From: Chloroflexota bacterium
GTDB taxonomy: Bacteria; Chloroflexota; Dehalococcoidia; Lucifugimonadales; JADFKI01
DNA length: 8,380 nucleotides
Direction: 5' to 3'
Assembly (NCBI GenBank): GCA_022565015.1
Contig: JADFKI010000165.1
Coordinates: forward strand, 1 to 8,380
The translations under genes were made by a program, and so were the position numbers. Under the pieces are notes generated by a model that searched no databases, was not told where the DNA came from, and was given only the letters and a program-made list of their open reading frames with translations. Positions 1 through 5,531 of this stretch are shown here, piece after piece (position 1 is the stretch's first letter; each line of letters begins with the position of its first letter).

Positions 1-433
1 TGCCGCTGAGCTCGAATCTGTCGTTGTGGTAACTGATGACCGGTCCATCTCCGGTAAACACCGGGACGAACGAAGAGTCTGAGCGCGCTGAGACCTCCTT
101 CCTATCGAATCCGTCCAGGAGATTCTTGTCGGCGGAGTAGATGCGAAGAAACGACACGTCCGGCTGACTGCGCACGACTGCTACCATCTCGTTGATTTCC
201 CGAGCGTCCAACTCGCCCGGGGACTCGTTTGCCACGCTGTTCAACATATCCAGCATCGCGAGTCCGTTGGCGCCAAGATTTTCCTGAAAGATGGTCCTTT
301 GCCGGCGAACGTCTAGAAGGGTTGTGACCGCCATCAGCATGGCGATCGTCAACACCATGCTCAATGTCAATACGGTGCCGATGCTCCACCTGGGCTGCAA
401 GCGTGTCAGCAGTTTGGTCAATCTTTGGTCCAC
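1..433 (-). CDS. Membrane-anchored sensor protein, N-terminal part (cut by window edge)
   Basis: This open frame on the minus strand runs off the left edge, so only about 144 N-terminal residues are visible. An in-frame TAG lies just upstream, and the first plausible start is GTG 433-431, without a clear Shine-Dalgarno. A short basic stretch (DQRLTKLLTRLQPRW) is followed by a hydrophobic segment at about residues 17-36 (IGTVLTLSMVLTIAMLMAVT), fitting a signal anchor with the N-terminus inside. After DVRRQRTIFQENLG comes an acidic, probably extracytoplasmic region (AMLDMLNSVANES, then REINEMVAVVRSQPDVSFLRIYS). This layout is usual for the sensing half of histidine kinases, and also of membrane cyclases or GGDEF proteins. 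The output domain is outside the window, so the type is not settled. The divergent receiver gene makes a histidine kinase the first guess. A longer open frame over 102-590 on the same strand is rejected as a shadow because its residues show no membrane segment. Confidence 0.65.
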   Translation of the reverse strand, partial: MDQRLTKLLTRLQPRWSIGTVLTLSMVLTIAMLMAVTTLLDVRRQRTIFQENLGANGLAMLDMLNSVANESPGELDAREINEMVAVVRSQPDVSFLRIYSADKNLLDGFDRKEVSARSDSSFVPVFTGDGPVISYHNDRFELSG

Positions 434-748
434 TCGTTGAATCCGAGGCAGCTATCGGGCGCGGGATTGCGGCCGATGCGCATGATGAAAACGGCGAGCG
501 CCGCTTTTCGTTTTCCCCTATACCTAAGCCTAACTGTGATGCCTCTGAAGCACATGGTAATAACGACGTAAAAGTACTACGTAGAAGCACCCTATTTTTT
601 AGGAGTCATCCCCGATGATGGGCACGTCCTTGACGCTTAAGTTAGCTATCGAGTCTGGTTTAGAACCTCGGTACGGTTGTCGTATATAATAGTGACCAAC
701 GTTTACGACGCCCCTCGGACCCATCAAGATCAGCCCAAAGGACGGGAA
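434..748. other. Divergent intergenic region between sensor and response regulator genes
   Basis: I see no convincing gene in this 315-bp stretch; its short open frames lack ribosome sites and protein-like composition. It is more AT-rich than its surroundings. It holds a perfect 8-bp palindrome CTACGTAG at 577-584 with a second ACGTA at 566-570, a T-run at 595-600, and a TATAAT hexamer at 685-690. Both flanking genes must be expressed from here, so the palindrome could be an operator; that is inference. No convincing -35/-10 pair was found on the minus strand. Confidence 0.45.
685..690 (+). promoter_or_regulatory. Candidate -10 box (TATAAT) for the response regulator gene
   Basis: A perfect TATAAT consensus hexamer starts 64 bp upstream of the preferred TTG start at 749. 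Transcription from it would begin near 697 and give a leader of about 50 nt. No recognisable -35 box lies 16-18 bp upstream (the place reads near AGAACC), so it is weak on its own or activator-dependent. It falls inside the longer reading of the downstream frame (TTG 677), which argues for the shorter gene. Confidence 0.35.
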
Positions 749-1138
749 TTGCCAGAGGACAGCGAACAGTCGGTAATATTAATCGTTGAAGATGATGCCT
801 CCATCCGGGAAATCGTCGGTCGAGTGTTGCAGGAAGAGGGCTACAGGGTCGAGACGGCGACGAACGGACTGAAGGGCCTCGAGCAGTTCTATAAGGTCCT
901 GCCGGACCTCATTATTCTGGACGTCAAGATGCCGGAGATGGATGGCTGGGAGACCCTGCGGAGGATTCGTGAGATATCGAATTGCCCTGTGATCATGCTC
1001 ACCGTATTCGGTTCGACTAACGACATTATTCAGGGCCTCGAATTGGGCGCCGACGACTATCTCGTCAAGCCCTTCGGGGTTCAGGAGCTTATCGCAAGGG
1101 TGGGTACCGTGTTGCGTCGGGCGCAGGCGGTTTCTTAG
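749..1138 (+). CDS. Stand-alone receiver-domain response regulator
   Basis: The product is a 129-residue CheY-like receiver domain that accepts a phosphoryl group from a histidine kinase. Numbered from TTG 749, the acidic pocket is E14-D15-D16 (ILIVEDDAS), the phospho-acceptor is D58 (LIILDVKMPEMDG), the switch threonine is T85 (IMLTVFG) and the conserved lysine is K107 (YLVKPFG). The sequence resembles OmpR/PhoB-class receivers but ends at VLRRAQAVS with no winged-helix output domain, so it may act by protein contact or as a phosphorelay intermediate. TTG 749 is preferred because AAAGGA (737-742) lies 6 nt upstream and the protein then begins right before the receiver fold. Upstream TTG 677 and GTG 692 are in frame but lack ribosome sites and overlap the TATAAT box. 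The divergent sensor gene is a possible partner. The stop codon lies at the edge of a palindromic element, but the stop predates the insertion if the duplication reading of CTTAG is right. Confidence 0.85.
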   Translation: MPEDSEQSVILIVEDDASIREIVGRVLQEEGYRVETATNGLKGLEQFYKVLPDLIILDVKMPEMDGWETLRRIREISNCPVIMLTVFGSTNDIIQGLELGADDYLVKPFGVQELIARVGTVLRRAQAVS

Positions 1139-1303
1139 AGGCTATCCGAAAACTGCCACGAATGGTTCGACAGGCTCACCACGAACGGGCAATCTTCCGT
1201 TCGTCCTGTCCGACTCTCTAAGCAGTATATCTTCGGACTCCGCTTGTGCGGAGAGCACAGTCGAAGGACCGTGAGACGTCGAAATGAGGTTCTCGGATAG
1301 GCC
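1139..1303. mobile_element. MITE/REP-like palindromic element, 165 bp, flanked by CTTAG
   Basis: The element fills the gap between two convergent genes. Its ends are inverted repeats: AGGCTATCCGA at 1139-1149 and TCGGATAGGCC at 1293-1303 share an exact 7-bp core (TATCCGA/TCGGATA). CTTAG stands just outside on both sides (1134-1138 and 1304-1308), as a 5-bp target duplication would. Because CTTAG is nearly palindromic, the ends can also be read as 16-bp imperfect inverted repeats with 13 of 16 matches. Inside are two hairpins. The first pairs ACGAACGG (1181-1188) with CCGTTCGT (1197-1204), with an outer stem GACAGG (1169-1174) and CCTGTC (1205-1210). The second pairs CTCCGC (1238-1243) with GCGGAG (1248-1253), with an alternative outer pairing of CTTCGGACT and AGTCGAAG. 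The GTTCGACAGGCTCACC core matches, from memory, an intergenic repeat seen in many bacteria. No transposase is present, so it would need help from elsewhere. It may also end transcription from both sides. Confidence 0.65.
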
Positions 1304-1304
1304 C

Positions 1305-2054
1305 TTAGTTAACGGAGCGCTCCGGGGACAGACTATCGAGCGGCCTATCCTCAAGAATCGCCAGAGGCGTCTCCAACACCATCCTCTCTACCGCTTCCCG
1401 ACCCAGCAGCAATGCCGCCGCATGCACGCCGTGATCCAGCGTCGGGGGCCGCGGCGCCCCGGGCGCATGCGCATCCGACGCCAGGACGTGTACCAGTCCC
1501 CTGGCCAGGAGATGCTCGGCAAAGCGCTTTACCTCCTGTCCCCACTGGCCTACGAAGCTCCCCGCAGTCACCTGGCTTAACATGCCCTTGCCGACGAACA
1601 TCGCCAGCAGCTCAGGGTCCCTCTGAAATGCTTCGATACGCTCCGGATGGGCCAACACAGGGATCAATCCATCGCCCTGAAGCTGATACAGGACCTCCTC
1701 TACGTACGCGGGGCGGCCAAAAAACGGCATCTCGACCAGGATATATCGGGAGCCGTTCATGGTTAACGCCCTGCCCTTCGCTACGTCCGGAGGCAGGTCC
1801 TGGTCCAGGTGGTTCTCCATACCGAGCACAACGCGCACGGCAAACGCCCGGTCCCGTATCTTACGGTTGAGAGTCCGAACAAGGTCACGAACGTCCGACA
1901 CGGAGGAGCCCTCGGTTACGTCCTTGCGATGGGGCGTGGCCAGAATAATCTCGGTCCCGCCCTTTGCGGCCTGTCGCGCCATCTCAACCGACTCGTGCAT
2001 TTCGGCGGGACCATCGTCGATTCCGGGCAGTATGTGTACATGCAGGTCGTACAC
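1305..2054 (-). CDS. CpsB/YwqE-type PHP-domain phosphatase
   Basis: This 249-residue protein belongs to the PHP-fold metal-dependent family that includes the protein-tyrosine phosphatases CpsB of streptococci and YwqE of Bacillus, about 243-254 residues long. The expected metal ligands are all visible: H5 and H7 (DLHVHILPGIDDGP), D14, H42 (ATPHR), E80 (LGMEN), E108 (LVEMP), H136 (LAHPER), and D194 and H196 (ASDAH). They match the CpsB ligand positions, as I recall them, almost number for number. In known cases the enzyme dephosphorylates the tyrosine kinase that controls capsule or exopolysaccharide export. No such kinase is in this window, so the substrate is open. The start is GTG 2054-2052, 3 nt after the stop of the PIG-L gene, with only a weak AGGCGA site, so translational coupling is likely. 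The stop TAA overlaps the CTTAG copy at the end of the palindromic element. Confidence 0.87.
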   Translation of the reverse strand: MYDLHVHILPGIDDGPAEMHESVEMARQAAKGGTEIILATPHRKDVTEGSSVSDVRDLVRTLNRKIRDRAFAVRVVLGMENHLDQDLPPDVAKGRALTMNGSRYILVEMPFFGRPAYVEEVLYQLQGDGLIPVLAHPERIEAFQRDPELLAMFVGKGMLSQVTAGSFVGQWGQEVKRFAEHLLARGLVHVLASDAHAPGAPRPPTLDHGVHAAALLLGREAVERMVLETPLAILEDRPLDSLSPERSVN

Positions 2055-2057
2055 GGG

Positions 2058-2765
2058 CTATCGCCTGAAATGAATTCTTCGAAAGGCCTCCGCATAAGGC
2101 ATCTCGGCCCGCTGCCCCACACGTTGCGCGTTTGACTTGACGAACTCGTCGACGTCCGTATCCGAGCCGTCTCCGGAGACCTGGCTGGCATGCCTCTTGA
2201 GCGCCGAGATCTTTATTTCGATGGTCTCGGTAATATCTACGAACGTATCCGGCTCCTCCGTGCCCCACATCAAAACATCGCCAACCTTGTGTGTATCCAA
2301 CCCGTGGACCGCTATGTCGTCCGGATAGTGAAGGTGGTCGCGGGCGTAGGGAAACACGGCATCGAGGGTTACCTGGCCGCTGAGCCTGTGATCGCGATGG
2401 ATGTAAAAGTTCCGCCTGTGTGGATCGGTGCAGAAAACAACGTCCGGGCGATGCCTGCGAATAGCGTTCACCAGCTCTCCTCGAAACTCGTACGTGTCTT
2501 CCAGCATGCCGTCGGGATGCGCCAGGTAGATTACCTCTCGCACGCCCAGAACATCGGCGGCATCGGCCTGCTCCTTACGTCTGATCTCGGCGAGACGCTC
2601 CGGCGTCATATCCCTGTCTCCCGTTCCCTTGTCGCCGTTCGTGCAGAGAACGTAGACGACCTCGGTGCCCTCCCGTATCCACTGGGCGATGGTGCCTCCG
2701 CAGCCAATCTCCGCGTCGTCCGGATGCGGGGTGACGACCATTGCTCTTTCCGGCCTGTCGATCAT
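2058..2765 (-). CDS. PIG-L (LmbE-like) family zinc deacetylase
   Basis: The 235-residue product has the PIG-L fold, a family that removes N-acetyl groups from GlcNAc-containing substrates (MshB in mycothiol, BshB in bacillithiol, and sugar or lipid deacetylases). The signature TPHPDDAEIGCGG gives zinc ligands H14 and D17, with D16 the likely catalytic base. The third ligand is H126 in the HRDH motif (123-126). The TNGDKGTGD loop (42-50) and the RRKEQ...LGV segment (62-74) are typical of bacterial members. No signal peptide is seen, so it should be cytoplasmic. ATG 2765 is the longest start. ATG 2741 (residue 9), just before VVTPHPDD and preceded by GGAAAG, is equally possible. It leads a two-gene unit with the PHP phosphatase and diverges from a tandem-GNAT gene. 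The substrate cannot be told from sequence: an MshB/BshB-like role is attractive given the MshA-like gene nearby, but a glycan or lipid substrate is equally open. Confidence 0.88.
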   Translation of the reverse strand: MIDRPERAMVVTPHPDDAEIGCGGTIAQWIREGTEVVYVLCTNGDKGTGDRDMTPERLAEIRRKEQADAADVLGVREVIYLAHPDGMLEDTYEFRGELVNAIRRHRPDVVFCTDPHRRNFYIHRDHRLSGQVTLDAVFPYARDHLHYPDDIAVHGLDTHKVGDVLMWGTEEPDTFVDITETIEIKISALKRHASQVSGDGSDTDVDEFVKSNAQRVGQRAEMPYAEAFRRIHFRR

Positions 2766-2881
2766 CTCAATTCATAGCCTCAATGTAGATTCGCCGCTGC
2801 TTCCGGCATCAAGTAATGATAGTCTTCGCCGTCGGATGGGAGCAAGCCCGGCCGCCTCCGGAAGGCCCGCCAACATTGTAG

Positions 2882-2896
2882 AGAGGGAAACCCTCT
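2882..2896. promoter_or_regulatory. Perfect hairpin in the divergent PIG-L/GNAT intergenic region
   Basis: AGAGGG, AAA and CCCTCT form a 6-bp perfect stem with a 3-nt loop. Neither strand has a T-run after it, so it is not an intrinsic terminator. It lies between a TTGTAG (2876-2881) and a TAAGAT (2899-2904) that are 17 bp apart, the spacing of a -35/-10 pair for the plus-strand GNAT gene, though both boxes match consensus poorly. It could be an operator, an RNA structure in the PIG-L leader, or chance. I see no gene in the rest of 2766-2972. Confidence 0.2.
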
Positions 2897-2972
2897 GATA
2901 AGATTCCTTAGATATCACGTAGTACGCACGGGTGTGCGCGTCATCGGACCTTCTGCCCTGGGAGAGAAGTGA

Positions 2973-3890
2973 ATGGGATTTAGTGGCAAGATTCGTAGGT
3001 TCAGCTGGAGCGACGTACCCCAAATTACAGACCTATTCAATCGGATCAACGGGCTGGACGGCTCTGAAAGGGCCTGGGGCGAGGAGTACATGCGTCAGTT
3101 CCTGTCCCTGCCTTCGTGCGACCCTGAGCAGCACTGCTTTCTGGCCTTGAACGACAGCAATCCAGTAGGATTTCTCCTGGTGTCATACGAGGAGCCAATC
3201 GGGCGCACCGTTGCGAGCGGCGGCGTATTGGAAGACTACCGAAATCGGGGAATCGGCCGGGAGCTGCTGACGACTGCCGTGAGTCACGCCCGCGAGCTCG
3301 GCGTCTCGGTGCTTCACATCGAGGCCTCGTCGGAGAGCGGGAGTGCAAACCACCTGCTGATGTCTGAGGGCTTTAACATCGTAAAGCGGTTCTGGCAGAT
3401 GCAGTGGAAGGGTGATGAGGCGCCTGCGGTAGACGTTCCTGACGGCTTCGCATTGCGCCCCTTCCGGCTGGGAGAGGACGAAGAGGCCCTGACCGAGCTA
3501 CAGAACACCGCGTTCGGCGAGAACTGGGGATTCAGCCCCAACACAGTCGAGCAGATTACGGCGAGGGTCAGGCTCACTCCCGGCGACCCCGAAGGCATCA
3601 TCCTGGTCATGGACGGCGAGCGTGTCGCCGCCTACGATTGGACCCTGCAGTCGCTCGGCGCAGCCGGCTCCATAGGCTGGATATCCATGACCGGAGTCCA
3701 TCCGGACTACAGAGGGAAGGGACTGGGCACGCTGGTCGTTACGGCGGGAATAAATCACCTGAAGGCCAATGGCGTGGACACGGTGGAGCTGGAAGTGGAT
3801 TCCGATAACGTCCCGGCAAGGGAGCTTTACCTCAAGCTTGGCTTCAAGAAGCTGCGGGAAACCACCTGGTACGAGCGCAGATTCGACTAG
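2973..3890 (+). CDS. Tandem GNAT N-acetyltransferase (MshD-like arrangement)
   Basis: This 305-residue protein has two GNAT domains in one chain. The first (about 5-150) has its acetyl-CoA loop in VLEDYRNRGIGREL. The second (about 158-305) has VHPDYRGKGLGTLV followed by LEVDSDNVPARELYLKLGF, the usual GNAT C-terminal pattern. Two-domain GNATs of about 300-315 residues include mycothiol synthase MshD, which acetylates the cysteine of the mycothiol precursor. The second half here resembles MshD in the pyrophosphate loop and the N-x-x-A-x-x-x-Y-x-x-x-GF motif. Many tandem GNATs have other or unknown substrates, so the function stays at family level. Start ATG 2973 has GGAGAG (2961-2966) 6 nt upstream. 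The gene stands alone on its strand, diverging from the PIG-L gene and converging on the MshA-like gene across a decayed gene. No membrane segments are seen. Confidence 0.85.
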   Translation: MGFSGKIRRFSWSDVPQITDLFNRINGLDGSERAWGEEYMRQFLSLPSCDPEQHCFLALNDSNPVGFLLVSYEEPIGRTVASGGVLEDYRNRGIGRELLTTAVSHARELGVSVLHIEASSESGSANHLLMSEGFNIVKRFWQMQWKGDEAPAVDVPDGFALRPFRLGEDEEALTELQNTAFGENWGFSPNTVEQITARVRLTPGDPEGIILVMDGERVAAYDWTLQSLGAAGSIGWISMTGVHPDYRGKGLGTLVVTAGINHLKANGVDTVELEVDSDNVPARELYLKLGFKKLRETTWYERRFD

Positions 3891-4071
3891 TGGCGTGGAA
3901 GCTCGCGACGGTCGTCGGGAGCTGCTGTCCGCATGTCTTTCGGCAAGACGTTTCCCACAGATAATACGGGCTTCATGGCGTCCTCGACGCTGACGTCCGT
4001 TTCGATGATCTCATCCTCGACTGGGTGACGCTCCGCTCGTTGCCATGGCCGTGAACGAGGCCAATCAGGCC
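3887..4071 (-). pseudogene. Remnant of a DUF502-family gene, C-terminal piece
   Basis: On the minus strand from 4021 to a stop at 3889-3887 is a stretch reading DEIIETDVSVEDAMKPVLSV and then GNVLPKDM. It closely follows the C-terminal signature of DUF502 membrane proteins as I remember it (a VPRxDVIxLDMSVEDALKxxxSxG-type ending before a proline). No start codon precedes it in frame before TAA, and the whole space to the glycosyltransferase stop is about 225 bp, far short of the roughly 200-residue family length. In another frame, 4071-4042 reads GLIGLVHGHG, resembling the IGFVTGEG motif further upstream in the same family, which would mean a frameshift plus an internal deletion. Membrane segments are absent. 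The C-terminal match is fairly persuasive, the upstream match only suggestive. The alternative is a chance open frame in a convergent intergenic region. Confidence 0.5.
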
Positions 4072-4116
4072 CGGTTTCGCCTGTGGCTGGGGTTGCTCGC
4101 GATTACCGTCCAGGGC

Positions 4117-5340
4117 TCACGCTCCCGCCGCACTCTCCCAGTAATCGTCCATGAGGCCGGCGTAGCACTCCAGCATGACGCCTGCGACTCCGCTCCAGCT
4201 CATTTCCAGCGCCTTGGTCCGGGCTGCGGCTCCCATGGCCTTTCTCAACGCTTCATTTGCGAGCAGGGTCTCAATCCGCTGCGCAAATGGGTCCGGACAC
4301 CGCCAGGGGATGAGATAACCGCTCTCACCATGCTTGATGAACGTCTTGAGTCCGCCGACCCTTGAGGCTACAACGGGCGTGCCGCACGCCATGGCTTCCA
4401 GCGCGACCAGACCAAAGCTTTCATAATGCGATGGCAATACGAAGACGTCGGCGGCGGCATAGTAGATGGGCAGGTCCGTCTGGCTCACGGACCCGGTGAA
4501 CGTGACCCTATCCCCCAGGCCCAGCTCCTCGGCCATGTTTTTCATGCGATCCAGCTCTTCATCGCCCTCAAGGCTACCGCCCACGATCAGCAGTCTGGTA
4601 TCTGAGCCCTCCTCTAGCATGGCGAGCGACTGCAACAGGATATCGATGCCCTTCAGAGGCTCTATCCGCCCCACATAGAGGACTACGTGCTTATCCGACA
4701 GTCCCAATACGCCTTTGGCATACGTTTCGTCCATAGGCTGGAACAGCTCGAGGTCTACGCCGGCGGGGACCACTTCGATGGCGCGGCGTCGGCCATCGTA
4801 GAGGCTGACGATATCGTCTTTTTCCTGCTCAGTGGACACAATTAGCATGTCCGCCTCATCGATGACCCTTTTTTCGGTCGCCGATCGCAGGTCCGACTCG
4901 CGCTCCCCGGCACGCGCCCGCAGCTTGGTCTTGGCGAGCGTATGGAACGTAGAGACGTGGGGCACGTTCCACTTCTCTCTCAGAGCGAGGCCGATCCTGC
5001 CCGAGAGCCAGTAGTGGCTATGGATGATTTCGTATTCGAGGCCTTCGGAGCGCTGAAAGCTGTAGAGGGCGTTGAGGAACTCGGGAATGTACTGATAGAG
5101 GTCCTGCTTTGTCGTGTCGTACGGACCCGCCTTCAGGTGGATGACCCGGGCGCCGGCGCAAAGGTCCACCACCTGGGGGTCTTCGGGATCGTGGAATCTC
5201 GTGTAGACGTCCACGTGGTTGCCCTGCTTTGCGAACTCTCTGGCAAGCTGCAGCACGTAAACGTTCATTCCACCGGTATCCTTTTCGCCCAGGCGCGCCA
5301 CAGGACACCCGTGGAAGCTAAGCAAGGCTATTCTACCCAT
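4117..5340 (-). CDS. MshA-like family 4 glycosyltransferase (GT-B fold)
   Basis: The 407-residue product is a retaining GT4 enzyme. The N-terminal half carries SFHGCPVARLGEKDTGGMNVY with G23-G24-M25-N26 at the donor site, AGPYDTTKQDL, HSHYWLSG and TFHTLAKTK. The C-terminal half has VPAGVDLELFQP, YVGRIEPLKGIDILL and the E-x7-E nucleotide-sugar motif in ESFGLVALEAMACGTPVV (about 307-324). MshA makes GlcNAc-inositol phosphate from UDP-GlcNAc and inositol 3-phosphate. K78, Y110, T134 and R152 fall where I recall the inositol-phosphate contacts in Corynebacterium glutamicum MshA (K78, Y110, T134, R154). Related GT4 enzymes such as sucrose-phosphate synthases share much of this pattern, so donor and acceptor are unproven. 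Start ATG 5340 has GGAG (5347-5350) 6 nt upstream. No membrane segment is present. It lies 191 bp after the CelD-like gene on the same strand and may share its transcript. Confidence 0.88.
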   Translation of the reverse strand: MGRIALLSFHGCPVARLGEKDTGGMNVYVLQLAREFAKQGNHVDVYTRFHDPEDPQVVDLCAGARVIHLKAGPYDTTKQDLYQYIPEFLNALYSFQRSEGLEYEIIHSHYWLSGRIGLALREKWNVPHVSTFHTLAKTKLRARAGERESDLRSATEKRVIDEADMLIVSTEQEKDDIVSLYDGRRRAIEVVPAGVDLELFQPMDETYAKGVLGLSDKHVVLYVGRIEPLKGIDILLQSLAMLEEGSDTRLLIVGGSLEGDEELDRMKNMAEELGLGDRVTFTGSVSQTDLPIYYAAADVFVLPSHYESFGLVALEAMACGTPVVASRVGGLKTFIKHGESGYLIPWRCPDPFAQRIETLLANEALRKAMGAAARTKALEMSWSGVAGVMLECYAGLMDDYWESAAGA

Positions 5341-5531
5341 CTATCGCTCCGGTCACTCGTATTTACGCCAAACGCCATCGGCGTTCGGGCATCATTTTTT
5401 GGGGAGGGAAAACCAAAGAAGGCAAGAAGATTCTGCGGCATCGCAGCGAGACTCCCTCCTCATTGGCCCAATCCACACATGGAATGGCCGAGTCCCTATG
5501 CGAATCGCACTACTTAACACACTGTGGCAAT
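5341..5531 (-). promoter_or_regulatory. 191-bp leader/spacer with two hairpins upstream of the glycosyltransferase
   Basis: No gene is evident. Two small inverted repeats stand out: AACGCC (5371-5376) with GGCGTT (5380-5385), and CTGCG (5433-5437) with CGCAG (5442-5446). Six Ts at 5395-5400 follow the first hairpin on the plus strand, but about 10 nt away and with no plus-strand gene to terminate. On the minus strand the second hairpin is followed by a mixed pyrimidine stretch, at best a weak end for the thrC-folE operon. The gap is long enough for a separate glycosyltransferase promoter, but I could not identify boxes. Confidence 0.25.

Noticed and set aside
102..590. A 162-residue minus-strand open frame covering the sensor N-terminus.
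   Set aside because: It overlaps the frame that shows a basic stretch, a clear membrane segment and a soluble sensor-like domain; the 162-residue frame has none of these and an arginine/serine-rich composition typical of shadow frames.
630..690. TTGACG (630-635) as a -35 box for the TATAAT at 685-690.
   Set aside because: The two are 49 bp apart, far from the 16-18 bp needed, and no good -10 box lies at the right distance from TTGACG.
1142..1354. A 70-residue minus-strand frame with a GEPVEPF stretch.
   Set aside because: It is the translation of the palindromic repeat element; this kind of motif arises from reading the common GACAGGCTC-type repeat and is not a gene.
2772..3023. An 83-residue minus-strand frame upstream of the PIG-L gene, and plus-strand frames over the same area.
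   Set aside because: They lack ribosome sites and recognisable motifs and overlap the divergent promoter region and the start of the GNAT gene.
5371..5400. Intrinsic terminator formed by AACGCC/GGCGTT and the following T-run.
   Set aside because: It would act only on the plus strand, where no gene lies upstream, and the T-run begins about 10 nt after a 6-bp stem.
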